Assembly: GCA_022570795.1 (NCBI GenBank)
Contig: JAKUDP010000010.1
Span: forward strand, 1,612,001 to 1,676,000
DNA length: 64,000 nucleotides
DNA from: Sphaerulina vaccinii
Lineage: Eukaryota > Ascomycota > Dothideomycetes > Mycosphaerellales > Mycosphaerellaceae
Direction of reading: 5' to 3'
Both the position numbers and the translations under genes were made by a program. The notes beneath the pieces were generated by a model that was not told where the DNA came from, made no database searches, and saw only the letters and a list, made by a program, of their open reading frames with translations. How positions within the stretch are numbered: the first letter of the stretch is position 1; each line of letters opens with the position of its first letter. Below are positions 38,691 through 50,244 of this stretch, one piece after another.

Positions 38691-40778
38691 CTACAGCTTG
38701 CTCTTCTTCGGCTCGTGTTCCATATCTCTAAATCGCCGGAAGTACTGAATAGCATCCGGATTCAGCACAGTGTTCGAGGCCTTCACATCTTTGCCAGAGA
38801 TGGTCTGTTTGACAGCAGATTCGACTTTCTTGCCATTTATGGTCACTGGGATGTCTGGCACTTCAATCACGAACGCCGGAACATGTCGAGGAGAAAGTGC
38901 AGCTCTGATCGCGGCCTTGATGCTATCAGACAGCGAAGCCGTAAGCGTCCCAGCGACTCTCATCGCAAGAAAGAGAAATACGCTCTCGTCGTTATCCTGT
39001 GGTCTTCGTCGACCAACACAGAGTGCTTGCGAGATGTGGTCTGTAAAAGGAGGCGCTTCGACGATAGCATAGATCTCACCCGAGCCAAAGCGTATCCCAG
39101 ATGGATTCAGAACACCATCTGATCGTCCATGCATGACGAGGCCTCCAGTCTTCGGATTCATTTGTAACCAGTCATGCTGAGCCCAGACGTTGATGTTGTC
39201 GAACCTTTCGAAGTAGCTTGCACGATACTTGGAGCCATCCTGATCTCCCCAGAAAAAGCATGGCATACTCGGGAAGGGTGTACGAACGATCATTTCACCA
39301 GCCTCTCCACTGTCCATGATAGATTCTCCAGTGATCGGATCTGCGATGTCCACGTCCATCCCAAGCGCAAAGATCTGCATCTCTCCAGCATAGATCGGAT
39401 CTGTGGGACTCGCGGCGATCAGTGACGTCGCAGTATCTGTCCCGCCAGCTGTGTTGCATAAGTGTATATGCTTTGGCCAAGTCCTATAGAACCATCGATA
39501 CTGGTCTGGTGATAGCGTCGCTCCTGTTGTGTAGCAGATCCGAAGAGATGTGAGATCGAACTCATCTTTCGGTACTGCCTTCGAAAGCTCGAGCTCCAAA
39601 AGATATCTGGGGCTCGAGCCAAAGTATGTCACTTTATACTTCTCGATCATTCGAAGGAGTTGTGCAGTGTCCGGATACATTGGTGACCCATTGTAAACAA
39701 TCGTCGTGGCCCCAGATGCGAAGTAGCCGTTCATGATGTAGAAGACGACCCATGAAGTGCTGGAGTATTGTAGAATGACGTCCTTGGGTGTTGTGGAGTT
39801 GTGGATGATGGCGATCTTCTTGAGCTGGATAAGTAGGCCGTGGTGATGAACAATGCACTTGGGTGCGCCAGTCGTGCCTACACGATGTCAGCATATGTTG
39901 CACAGCGTACGAGATGTATGGCAACGCTGAATCTACGTACCTGAAGAGTAGCATATCATCAGAGGATACGTGAATGGAACTCTTTCAAACGTGAGTTCGT
40001 CTGCAGGATCAGCTTTCGCCATGAAACGATTGATTGTCTCAAAAGATGACTTCTCCTCTGCAAGTGGCACGACATACACTCGAGGCTGAGGCTGAAGACT
40101 AGCCACGATGTCACTGATCTTAGCCAATGTCGAAACAGTCTTGCCTTTGTATATTGTGTGGGAGTCTGCAAACAGTATAGTAGGCGTGACCTGCCGCAGT
40201 CTCGAGACGCAACCCTCTAGACCTAGATCCGGGCTGATGCATGTGAAGATCGCGCCAATAGTGGCACTCGCATGGAAGAGTACCATGGCAGGTATAGATG
40301 TCGCAACAAGTGCTGCAACACGATCACCTCGTTTCACACCACTGTGGCGTAAAGCACTGGCAGCGAGCCTGACTTGTTCCCGGAATTGCTTCCAGGTGAG
40401 AAGCTCACCATTGCTCGTGCTGAGGTCGGTATCCTCTCGAACTCCAATCAAAGCCAAGGCGTCCTCGTCTGGATTGGAGAACAAGGCATTTTCAGCATAG
40501 TTGAAGCGTAGGTTCTGAAACCATACCGGGTTCGAACTCATGGGGACAGAGTCGTCGAAGGCCTTTGTTGTACCTGACGGCAGTGAGGGGACGAAATCGA
40601 GATAGCCGTAAAGATCACACCAGAAATCGTGCGGACTGCGAACGCTCCATCTATGTAGGTCTCTGGCAGATTTGAGATTCTGTTTGTACTTCTTGTTGAC
40701 GTGACATCTATAGTCGTCCAAGGGAGTTTGGCCGGCATTTTGTGGTGTCCAGAGTTTCTCGGGCATTTCGATTGCCAT
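38691..40778 (-). CDS. Acetoacetyl-CoA synthetase-like AMP-forming ligase
   Basis: ANL-superfamily acyl-CoA ligase, closest in layout to acetoacetyl-CoA synthetase, which makes acetoacetyl-CoA from acetoacetate, ATP and CoA in the cytosol. Exons 40778-39941 and 39877-38691 are joined by a 63-base intron (GTACGT...GTAG), phase 1, inside the P-loop motif YSSGTTGAPK, giving 674 residues, the usual length. N-terminal MPEKLWTPQNA and the ACAS_N-like WSVRSPHDFWCDLYGYLDF block are present. A3/A5-like LCNTAGGTDTATSLI, the A7/A8 region HGRSDGVLNPSGIRFGSGEIY and the C-terminal lysine motif PVTINGKKVESAVKQ are seen. The tail AIQYFRRFRDME is typical of this group. The first ATG is used and fits homologues. 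Substrate assignment rests on overall similarity. Confidence 0.88.
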
Positions 40779-41387
40779 GGTGATCGCTACTCTGCGTTCT
40801 CATCATGAGTGTAGCAGATATTTAGAAAGGCGAAGATGTCAAAGCAATAGCCGGATAGTGGAGACATTTCCGTCCGCCTTTCTCTCACAGCCGAGGACGA
40901 AGGCGCGAGAGCGCATCGCACCAGGGAGGGAGGCTCAAAAGATCTCAGATCAGGAGTGCCTCTATATCACGAAGATCCGAGCCAAATGCCGATGATATGA
41001 TGAATGTTGAGGAAGAGGAGGAAAATGAACAGAATGAATGAGATGTCACGGTAAATTGCTCGGGCCAAGCAATCTTGCGTCTGTGCTGAAGTGCTATACA
41101 TCGCCATCATTCTTTGCTATGCCTCCACCACAATCATTTCTGAATTTGCTTTTTAATCGCAATAGCGCCACAGCTATGCTCAAGATGTCCTGGTGATCGT
41201 CCGAGACTCAAAGAGTATACATCATCACTAGTGTCCCTTCCACCAGCTAAGGCCCGAGCGAGCCGATCTTCAGACGCGTCTCCAAGACATCAGATAGACC
41301 TTTCAGAGATTGCTTCCGGGATCGACCGTATACCAGGGACTGATATCTCTTTCCCGCAACAGCCTGAGTCAATCCTCAGTCCCATCA
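40779..41387. other. Intergenic region, ligase promoter
   Basis: About 600 bases between the ligase start (minus) and the end of the DUF3431 gene (minus). Contains GA-rich stretches (GAGGAAGAGGAGG near 41,010) that read as CT-rich in the ligase direction, typical of fungal promoters. A 64-codon frame at 41231 has no motif. Confidence 0.4.
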
Positions 41388-42542
41388 TCATGGCACCTCA
41401 AGATCTCCCAACGCTGACCCTCTGATACCCTCATCCTCTCCTCTCTTCAAAGCCTCATGAAGCTTCTCATGTAACCACTTCGTATACTCCGCACTTCTCG
41501 CCCTCAGCGTCTCAGCATCATTAGGCTTTCCAAACAGCTCTCTAGAGAAAGTTATGTTCCCATCCACCGCCCTCCTCGCGTCCCAGACTTTGTGATACTT
41601 CTCGAGTCCCTTCTCTCCGCCTTCGAAGCAGATTCTATACATCTTGCACAAAGCCTTCCATGCAATAGGACAGTCTACTGCTTTACTTTCCAAGAACATG
41701 TAAGGCCAGAGATGCTCGAAGACTCTCCCCGTGACTGCATCGCTCTCCTCAGAGTCGATGATCCAATTCATGTCGTGTTTATACTCGGCTCGTGAGCGAC
41801 GATGTATTGCAGAGCGGGAGACCGAGAATTGGGAACAACATGGTCCCGCTAATGTAGAGGGTACTTCGATCTCGGAGCCGAAGAGCTCACGCATCGATGA
41901 GGCCATCAAGTGTTGTTCTGGTTTGTATGTCGATTGTGTCAAATTTGTTGTGTCTATCCAGCTTGGACAGCCATACTTCCAACTGACACGGAGGTTGAAG
42001 TATCTTCTTTCTTGGACTTGGTGAGGATCCAGGTGCGTGAGAGCGAAAGGCAAAGACTCGAGTAAAGCGCCATCTATATGCCAGGGGTTCTCATGAGAGT
42101 GGATGAAGATGCTGATGTCCGGGAGTTTGTCGTAGAAGTCGTGAAGATAAGTGAGGTAGATTAGAGCTTCTCTGCCCTTCTTGGGCATGGGTGGGCGATA
42201 CTCAGCAGAAGTTGAATCGCTGACATAGCGCAGCACTTTCAGGTTCGGGATTGGTATTTTAGCTGTCCAGGAGATGTCGTCTGTGGCTGTTGTTGCCACG
42301 ACCAGATTCACTGATGGTGTCTGATCTTCGGAGTAAGGATATCTTGATATGTCGAAGAAGTCTAGGTCGTTGGTATGTTGAAAGACATGATGTTGGATTG
42401 CAGGCTTCAGGCGAGTCAATAGGATGTAGAATAGCAGAAGCAGTAAAAGCAAGGTGCCTATAGTTCTTAGACGGAGGCGGCCGAATTTTGGAAAGTTGAC
42501 ATGCTTTCGTTCTGCATACAGCTGCAGCTTGGCGTTTCTCAT
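41388..42542 (-). CDS. DUF3431 family type II membrane protein
   Basis: A 384-residue single-exon protein. A short basic cytoplasmic N-terminus is followed by one membrane anchor, TIGTLLLLLLLFYILLTRL (about residues 28-46), so the rest should face the Golgi or ER lumen or the cell exterior. DUF3431 features are VNLVVATTATDDISW, the YLTYLHDFYDKLPDISIFIHSHENPWH block, FNLRVSWKYGCPSWI and the C-terminal HLWPYMFLESKAVDCP. The architecture resembles glycosyltransferase-like lumenal enzymes, and DUF3431 proteins are frequent in fungal cell-surface gene sets, but no activity is proven. The start ATG is the only one before the anchor. Intact. Confidence 0.88.
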   Translation of the reverse strand: MRNAKLQLYAERKHVNFPKFGRLRLRTIGTLLLLLLLFYILLTRLKPAIQHHVFQHTNDLDFFDISRYPYSEDQTPSVNLVVATTATDDISWTAKIPIPNLKVLRYVSDSTSAEYRPPMPKKGREALIYLTYLHDFYDKLPDISIFIHSHENPWHIDGALLESLPFALTHLDPHQVQERRYFNLRVSWKYGCPSWIDTTNLTQSTYKPEQHLMASSMRELFGSEIEVPSTLAGPCCSQFSVSRSAIHRRSRAEYKHDMNWIIDSEESDAVTGRVFEHLWPYMFLESKAVDCPIAWKALCKMYRICFEGGEKGLEKYHKVWDARRAVDGNITFSRELFGKPNDAETLRARSAEYTKWLHEKLHEALKRGEDEGIRGSALGDLEVP

Positions 42543-42611
42543 AGCCTCACTGAGGCTAAGTAAGAGTAGTCTTGTTGTGCCGCTTACGATGACGAAAGGC
42601 CCTTAGCTGGC

Positions 42612-42968
42612 ATGGCTACACTTGACTCGGCTCTTGGTATGAGACTCAATTTGTGCCCAAGTTGTGAAGCTATTTGTTAGGCTTCGTCAGGGGTGAAGTT
42701 CTTGGAGAGTCTCCTTGTGGGCAGCTTTGCAGTGCTGATGCTAGCTAAGGGAGCCACTGCTCTGCCGAACGTGGTACACCGAAGGAGCCGGACTGGTTAC
42801 TCGTGGGCTGACGTTGTTCTCGTCGCTGTCCGAAGACAGGTACAAGGATTGCGGGGAGTCAGGAGAGAGTGTCTCTGGGGTATGCGCCGAGAGATGATGG
42901 AGAAGCCAGTTCCTGCTCCTGCCCTGATCATCCAGATCTCAAAGACAAAGAAGGGAAGAGTGAGGTGA
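42612..42968 (+). CDS. Candidate small secreted protein (speculative two-exon model)
   Basis: The frame from 42691 reads a signal-peptide-like VKFLESLLVGSFAVLMLAKG then ATALPN, followed by a basic tail, and stops at 42968, but has no ATG before the hydrophobic stretch. A short first exon 42612-42636 (ATG GCT ACA ... CTT G) followed by a 54-base intron (GTATGA...CGTCAG) would supply an in-frame start. The result is about 99 residues. The mature part has only one or two cysteines and no known motif. It may instead be a decayed gene that lost its start (GTG at 42693) or a chance frame. Confidence 0.25.
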
Positions 42969-43632
42969 AAAGTGAAGCCAATGGCATCGCCCAAAGAAGA
43001 GGATGACTATGCCCGAACGAGCAGCTCTCTGCCAGCGGGCTGCATAATACGCGAGACTATGCCTGAACGTACTGCCAGAACTTGTTGATTACGTAGCTCT
43101 TTTGACAGGGTCTCTAGCAAAACTTTCTTTTCTTGGTTGGCGTTATCGCGAAGCGTGTGAAACGCGAAGTGGTGAGGAAAAAGATTGGCAAGGCGTGGAG
43201 ATGCAGGCGGAGCAGGCCTTTGTTCTGTAGGCCGATGTCAGAAGTGTAGGTCAGCGAATGAGCACAGCCAATGGAAGGGCCACGTCGTGTTCGGAGATTC
43301 CTAGATGGATGGTTGCTGTGGACTCTCTTCGCGTTGAGGACTTGGGATTTGGTGGGGGTGAACGAGCTGGTGGATGAATGAGATGAGATGCAAACAAACT
43401 GTCCGACGAATACCGCCGCGTCTTCCTCTCACTTTGACTTGACTTGACCATCTTCCCTGACAACTTCACTCTCACCTTCATACAGCTTATCGCGTTTCAG
43501 TGTTGTGTGCCTGAAACTCAACGTCAATCGTTTCGCAGCTACCTCCGCCGAGTCAGCTGAAAAAAGGAAGATACCACATCTTCTCATCCACGAAACAGCT
43601 ATACCAAACAACACCAACACAACAAAATCACA
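42969..43632. promoter_or_regulatory. Promoter and leader of the pyruvate kinase gene
   Basis: The last 250 bases before the start are pyrimidine-rich (CTTCCTCTCACTTTGACTTG), then CA-rich (ACCAACACAACAAAATCACA) directly at the ATG, a pattern usual for highly expressed fungal glycolytic genes. No TATA box can be fixed with confidence. Confidence 0.5.
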
Positions 43633-45337
43633 ATGGGAGACTCTCTCGTACACCAGGAGTATGGCCGCACGCGTGTGCAATGGCTCGCCTCGCTCAACAC
43701 CGAATACCACCCACCAAAGCAGTTCAGACGCACTTCTATCATCTGCACAATCGGTATGGCACTCCTGCACTGAGGAGAGATGATAGAGAGCGAGAAGCTA
43801 ATTAGAATGGATTCTAGGTCCAAAGACCAACTCCCCAGAGAAGATCAACATGCTCCGCACTGCTGGTCTGCAGGTGGTCCGCATGAACTTCTCGCACGGC
43901 AGCTACGAGTACCACCAGTCTGTCATTGACAACGCCCGCAAGGCAGAGGCCACACAAGAAGGCCGCCCAGTCGCCATCGCCCTCGACACCAAGGGCCCAG
44001 AAATCCGCACAGGAAACACACCAAACGACGAGGATATTCCCATCTCCGCCGGCTCCGAGATCAACATCACCACAGACGAGCAATATGCCACCGCATCGGA
44101 CAACAAGAACATGTACGTCGACTACAAGAACATCACCAAGGTGATTGAGAAGGGACGCACCATCTTCGTTGATGACGGTGTCCTCGCATTCGAGGTGTTG
44201 GAGGTTGTGGACGACAAGACCTTGAAGTGCAAGGCTATCAACAACGGCAAGATCAGCAGCAAGAAGGGTGTCAACCTTCCAAAGACAGATGTCGATCTCC
44301 CAGCTTTGAGCGAGAAGGACAAGGCCGATCTCAAGTTCGGTGTCAAGAACAACGTGGACATGGTCTTCGCCTCGTTCATCCGCCGCGCAGAGGACATCAC
44401 CGCGATCCGTGAGGTGCTCGGTGAGGAAGGCAAGGACATCCAGATCATTGCCAAGATCGAGAACCAGCAGGGAGTCAACAACTTCGACGAGATCCTCAAG
44501 GTCACGGATGGTGTCATGGTTGCTCGTGGTGATCTTGGTATCGAAATTCCACCTGCTCAGGTCTTCATTGCACAGAAGATGATGATCACCAAGTGCAACA
44601 TTGCTGGCAAGCCTTCTATCTGCGCCACACAAATGCTGGAGAGCATGACCTACAACCCACGTCCAACTCGTGCTGAGGTCAGCGATGTTGGCAACGCTGT
44701 TCTGGACGGTGCCGACTGTGTCATGTTGTCTGGCGAGACTGCCAAGGGCAACTATCCTCGCGAATCTGTGAGCATGATGCACGAGACGTGTCTGCTCGCC
44801 GAGATTGCCATTCCTTACCTGAACTCATTCGATGAGCTGAAGAAGCTGGCTCCTCGTCCAGTGCCAACCACTGAGAACTGTGCCATGGCTGCTGTTTCAG
44901 CTTCTCTCGAACAGAATGCAGGTGCTATTCTCGTCTTGACGACATCGTGAGTACTTTTCTTTTCCAGCTTGTCTGATCAAACCCAGCTAACATGATTCCT
45001 TAGTGGTAACACCGCTCGTCTCATCTCGAAATACCGCCCAGTCTGCCCGATCATCATGGTCACTCGCAACGCCCGCGCATCCCGCTACTCACACTTGTAC
45101 CGTGGCGTCTACCCATTCCACTACGACCAGGAGAAGCCCGACTTCAAGACCACACAATGGCAAGAGGACGTTGACAAGCGTCTCAAGTGGGGTATCAGCA
45201 ATGCCATTAAGTTGGGTGTCCTCAACAAGGGCGATGCTGTTATCTGTGTGCAAGGATGGAGAGGTGGTATGGGACACACCAACACTCTGCGTGTGGTTCC
45301 TGCTGAGGAGGACTTGGGTCTGGATCAGAATGCTTAG
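43633..45337 (+). CDS. pkiA: Pyruvate kinase
   Basis: Last enzyme of glycolysis: phosphoenolpyruvate plus ADP gives pyruvate plus ATP, in the cytosol as a tetramer. Exons 43633-43753, 43818-44946 and 45004-45337; introns 64 (GTATGG...TCTAG) and 57 bases (GTGAGT...TTAG); 527 residues, the usual fungal length. Seen in order: RRTSIICTIGPKTNS; LRTAGLQVVRMNFSHGSYEYH (K+ and substrate site); ALDTKGPEIRTGN; IQIIAKIENQQGV with the catalytic lysine; VMVARGDLGIEIP (Mg site); MLESMTYNPRPTRAEVSDV; SGETAKGNYP; and the C-domain LISKYRPVCPIIMVT with the effector site. It ends LGLDQNA. The start context CACAATGG is strong. A GTGAGT directly after the stop and CTGCAG near 45,403 suggest a possible 3' UTR intron. 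This is the only such core gene so close to the repeat block. Confidence 0.96.
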
Positions 45338-45705
45338 GGTGAGTTCTTACTTTCCTTCTTTGGAGACGAGTCGGTGAGCATGGCAGAGCTGATACTGCTG
45401 CAGGAGCTGAAAATGACTCGTGTCTCAAGTCCGACTCTATTGCTGCCACGCCGCTAGCCACGATTCGAAGCACTATGAAAGGCTTTCCATTTCCGCCGAT
45501 CCCCGAGGTGTTGGTGACCGCCGCGCCAGCCGCATGAAACAGAAGAGTTCAAGACTAGAGCAAGGACGATAGAGACGAAGATAAAAACATGACACGGAGG
45601 ATACGATTATAGAGAGATGCATGTCAAGGGAGTCAAACAGGCGTGGCTATAGCGACTTCTGCTTTGGGATTCGCGAGCAAATATGATACCAATGGTGTTT
45701 TACTT
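45338..45705. other. Spacer between convergent pyruvate kinase gene and NmrA-like remnant
   Basis: About 370 bases holding the 3' UTR of pyruvate kinase (with a possible UTR intron at about 45,339-45,403). Base composition is still that of the gene-rich part, with no clear RIP signature. Confidence 0.4.
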
Positions 45706-46186
45706 TTACACCTCCAGAAGTGCCTTGAATGCAGTCTCCACTGTACGCAGCGGCGCAGCAAGCTTGATGACTTCTGGGCTGGTTGGCGTCTTATAGACCG
45801 AACACTCACCCTCCCACAGCGGAATGCACCCAGCGCGAATCGAGGATAAGACTGTCTCCGGGTATCCGCCGGAATTGCTCAGCTCGTCAATCCATGAGAC
45901 GTCCTCAAATTCGACATTTGCTACCTTTGCGTCCGCATATTCCTCAACTAATGCGACAAGCTGTTTTCCAGTAACGTCCTCTGGACCGCTCAGAACGTAC
46001 TTCGCCCCGTTGTGTGGTGATGGGTCATCAAGCGCAAGGAGATGCGAACCGACGCTTCCGACGTCTTCGGGGTCGATCATAGCCACGGGCTTGTCTTCGG
46101 CAACGTTCGTCTTGAGTGGCTCTTGGGACTTCCCAGTCTTGTGCAGGGTGGGCAGTAGACAGACAGACGCCAGACAGGGGTCGTGA
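45706..46186 (-). pseudogene. 3' remnant of an NmrA-like NAD(P)-binding protein gene
   Basis: The frame, read leftwards from about 46,186, gives LHKTGKSQEPLKTNVAEDKP then VAMIDPEDVGSVGSHLLAL, KYVLSGPEDVTGKQLVALVEEY and a C-terminus ...AFKALLEV. This is the substrate-domain half of NmrA-like proteins (atypical short-chain dehydrogenases such as NmrA and isoflavone-reductase relatives). The N-terminal Rossmann part with its glycine motif, about 150 residues, is absent: a TAG lies just before, and immediately beyond starts the AT-rich repeat block. So the gene has been truncated by, or at the edge of, the transposon insertions. ATG 46086 is internal. A truncated protein is unlikely to bind a cofactor. 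Confidence 0.7.
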
Positions 46187-46189
46187 CTA

Positions 46190-48164
46190 ATTAATTGGCT
46201 TGTAATAGCCGTCTAATTGGTCTGAAGTACTACTAGCTTGCATGTGTCTGTCTATAGCGCTACGTAGCAGTATATAGGCCTTTTGTAAGTAAATATTACT
46301 CTATATCGCTATTACTATTAGTTTCTTTGTCTCTATCTACTATAAGCTATACTTTAATATTGTCTAGAATAAGGTTATATTTAAGCTAGCTCTTTAGATA
46401 TTAGTTAGCTTCTATAATATCGCTTCTTATATACTATACTATTTTATTAAGTATATAACTAGCCTCTAAGAAATACTTTTCTATAGTAGTTAAAAAGGCT
46501 AGATAGGCAATTAGATCGAACGCTAGCTTACTAAGTATTAGGTAGTTCTTTATATAATTATTCTACTACTATAGAATATTCGTTTTTAGAAGTTTGTATA
46601 GCGCTATAAGGTACTTAGTATACTTGTTATTAATAGCCTTTTTAGTTATCTATAAGCTTTCCTTATAGCTACTAGCTCCTTAGTTAGTAGATAAAGTAAG
46701 GCCTATAGTCGTAGTTATAGCGATAGTAGTAGTACTATATCGAGCCTTATATTCGAGCTATAATTCGTATATAATATAATATATATAATCTATAAAAAGC
46801 TTACTAATAATAGGAGTTTATAAAGCTTATAACTAAGTAGCTTTCTTCTTTTTTTAATAGCTAAACTTTATAGTAGATTAGATATATTTCTTAGCTACTA
46901 GATCGAACTATAGACTACTCTAATTAGTATCGAACTAGTATAGTTTAAAGTATAGATAAAGTATAATAGAGGCTATATATACTAGCAATCTATCTATAAG
47001 TATAAAGTACTTATCTAGCTTTTTCTAGCCTAGTAGAATACTCGCTTTATAATACGAGTTAGGTAGTACGAACTACTAGTTTTTAGCCTTTTCTAGATGC
47101 AATATAAGAATATATAGTATAGTTAGTAATTACTATAGAGATCTATAGATATACGTACTATCTATTTAGAGACTAAGTAAGGCTTCCTTTACTAGTTTAA
47201 GTAGAGTATAGAGTTCTCTAATTTCTTACTAGTCTTTATTTATAAAGTAGTCTTCTTTAGCTAGTAGCTTATTATCTATCTTATAGAAGTAAGCTTAATA
47301 TAGGTCGATAGTATCTTTTAGCTCTATACCTCTTTCTATTATATTATAGTTACTATTCTAGTAAATACTACTATTAAGAATAAGCTCGAATATATAGTTA
47401 TCTAGCTTTACCTTCTTCTACTTACTTTTAAAGTACTTGCGTTATATACTAGACGAGTATATATATATAATAATATTATAAAGCTTGCCGAAAGGTCCTT
47501 GTTTGTACTAGAGTAGTAGTATATTAACTACTTCTTATATATATATAGAACGCTCGAAATTCTTTACTTTATTATTATTCTCGAAGTCTTTATCTATTAC
47601 TATACTTTTGTCTTTATTATTATTATAGTCTTTATAGGCCTAGTCTATTATATCGATATTATAGCTATATAGAATTACTTTATATATAAAGTTAAAGATA
47701 TAAGTAGTATAGCACAAATAGTACTTCTAAAAATATAGTCTAAGCTCGGCTATAAAAAGATAATAGACCTTATTATTAATATTTATATTATCTAACTAGA
47801 AGTAGTATATATTATCTCGAATATCGAACTCTTCGAGTAGCGCTATAATAGCTACTATAGTATCTATCGTATCCTTCGAGCTAAAAAGGTTTAGTAGGCC
47901 TAGTATTAATAAAACATACTTGCTAGCCTTATCTATAAAGTAAATAAATATACTAATTAGCTCTAGCTTGTTATTAGACTTCTAGCTATTAAAAGAGATA
48001 TATAAACTACTATAAGCGCGCTTTAGCTTTCTTTTAATAGCTAGCTTCGAGCTTCTAAATAGCTTTATAATCTAGCGCCGAGTTATATAGTATAATTAAG
48101 AAATAATATCTAAAATCTTACTATTTCTAAAGTAAAGGAGCCTATATAGATACTTCGAAGTAGT
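46190..48164 (-). mobile_element. hAT-family DNA transposon remnant, C-terminal part (interrupted)
   Basis: Read on the minus strand, about 48,060-47,760 resembles the hAT transposase core: KRAYSSLYISFNS then NNKLELISIFIYFIDKASK, then LLILGLPKLF, then IIALLEEFDIRDNIYYF with LDNININD. Near 46,540-46,430 the dimerisation region is recognisable as YLILSKLAFDLIAYLA followed by EKYFLEASYILNK. Stops are nearly all TAG/TAA at former Q/W codons. The coding part stops abruptly at 48,164 where a gypsy LTR begins, and the N-terminal part should continue at 60,575. The outer left end is not fixed; CAGGGTGGGCAG at 46,145 is a hAT-like terminal motif. Confidence 0.6.
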
Positions 48165-48526
48165 TATTATAGTTCGTGCGCTATAGAAATATTCCTATAG
48201 ATTTTCTAGGTATATATTATATATAGAAGTAATTAGTAGCGCTTAGACTAGGCCTACTACTAATTATACTAAGTACTCTAATTATACTAAGTAGGCCTTA
48301 ATTAGAGTAATTAGAGTAATTAATAAAACTAGGAATCTCCTTTATATATATAGGTAATAAATATCGTAGTTATAGATAGTTATTATATATAACTTACTAT
48401 TCTATTTTACTAATTAGAATATAAAAACTTTTTTTACTTACTTTCTTATAGATATATTAACAAGCTCTAACTAGATTAAGCTTAGCCTCTACTTAGTAAG
48501 ATTATTAGGTCCTCTATAACCTAATA
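48165..48526 (+). repeat. 5' LTR of outer gypsy element
   Basis: 362 bp, same length as the partner at 60213-60574. About 22 differences can be counted by eye, and all are C/T or G/A transitions, as expected if RIP acted after insertion. Preceded by GTAGT. Confidence 0.88.
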
Positions 48527-50049
48527 GCTTTATATACTTTTATAATATATCTATTATAGGAAGCTCTAGAGGAACTTCTACTTCTAGTAAAATAGAAACT
48601 ATTTAATTTTTATAAATCTAGGCAAATACTAGATAACTCGACTTTAAAAATCTTAAAGTCGCTAAGCTAGACCTCTATTATAGAGACTATAACAAACTAT
48701 CTACCTAGTTTAATTAACTAGCTTTATACTTTAGGTTTAATAAAGTTAAAAATAAAAATAAAATACTATTTGCTTCTACCTTCTTTTATAGACGCGCTAA
48801 ATACTAGCTTAAGCTATATCTAGAATTCTACCTCTATAATAATAAGAATAAAAATAGAATCTTTACTAAGTATAATTAGTTTAGAAGCTAGATAACTACT
48901 CTATTTAGAATCTCTAATAAAGTTAGTACTACTATCTATATTATATAGTATCTTAAATAGACTACTTCTATATCCGAGTATATAGCTAAGTTCTAAAAGT
49001 ATATATATATTATTAGTTAGAATAATAAAGCCTTCTAAGTAATATACTATAGGAGTTTTAAAAATTAAGTTAAAGACGAACTAGCCTATACTAAGTAAGT
49101 AGTTATTATTAAAAACCTTACCTAGTTAATTAAGGAAACTATTAAAATCGATAATAGCCTCTATAAACAAGCTTTTAAAAAATAGTATAACTCTAAAGTA
49201 GCTAGAGTAGCTAGATATACTACTAAACAATAAGGAAGAACTAGCTACTTCTTAGCTAGAGACAAGTACTAAGAATAATAGTAATTAAGGACGTAGCCGT
49301 ACTATAGTCCGCACTAATAGAGCTTAATAATATTAAAAAAGATAAGAAGTTTAGAACTAGAGGTATAGAAAAGCTCTATAAGAAGCGAGAAGAACTAACC
49401 TATTATAGATATAGTAAAGAAAGCTATATAAAAAAGAACTACTATTCGAAGAATATAGTATAGTAATAGCTCTTTAATATAATATAGTAGAAGAGAAATA
49501 GATAAAAAGGTTATAATAAATCTATACCTTTTTATAAGCAAGTCTAATTCTTTAGTATAATAGAATAATAAGTAAACCTCGACCTATACTAAGAGAGATA
49601 AGTCGAATATAGAAGCCTTTACTAGCGATTCTATTATAATAACTTATACTAGATATATATATCTTCTAAAAGGAATACAAACTTTTAGCCTAGCCTTCTA
49701 GGTAAAAGTATAAGTTTATAGCTAATCTAATAGTATAGGAATAGAAGCAAACTACTACCTATTCTAAATAAACTATAAGAACTCTATTCTAAGCTAAGGC
49801 TTACTAATAAAGAAGATATTAATAAGTCTTATTATAATAAAGAAAATTACTTTTCTAAAATCGAATCTAAGAAAAAAGAATAAAACTAGTCTATAGAAGA
49901 AAGTTCTAAAAAGAAGTAACTCTCTAAATATAATAAAAATAATATAAATAATAAAAATAAGAGTTCTAAAGAATTAGATATAGATATTAAGATTATAACT
50001 TTTACTATAAGTATACCGAGCTAAATTAAATAAATTATTCTAAATCTAG

Positions 50050-50213
50050 TATTATAAGCTAGGCCTACAAGTTAGCTTTGCTAAGAATAACTAATTCTAA
50101 AATATTTCCTTATTCTTTAGAAAGTTAGAAATTAGACTTTCTTTCCTTTTTTAATATTAGATTTTTAATTTAAAGTATTAGGTACTATAGACTACTATAT
50201 TTAATCTATTATA
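50050..50213 (+). repeat. 5' LTR of inner gypsy element
   Basis: 164 bp, same length as 55591-55754; about 16 differences, all transitions. Preceded by TCTAG. Confidence 0.88.
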
Positions 50214-50244
50214 TTATCTAATATTTCTTTTCTAATAGAATCGA

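Noticed and set aside
43814..44782. A 322-codon minus-strand frame opposite the pyruvate kinase gene
   Set aside because: It mirrors the biased codon use of the strongly expressed kinase on the other strand and has no motif of its own.
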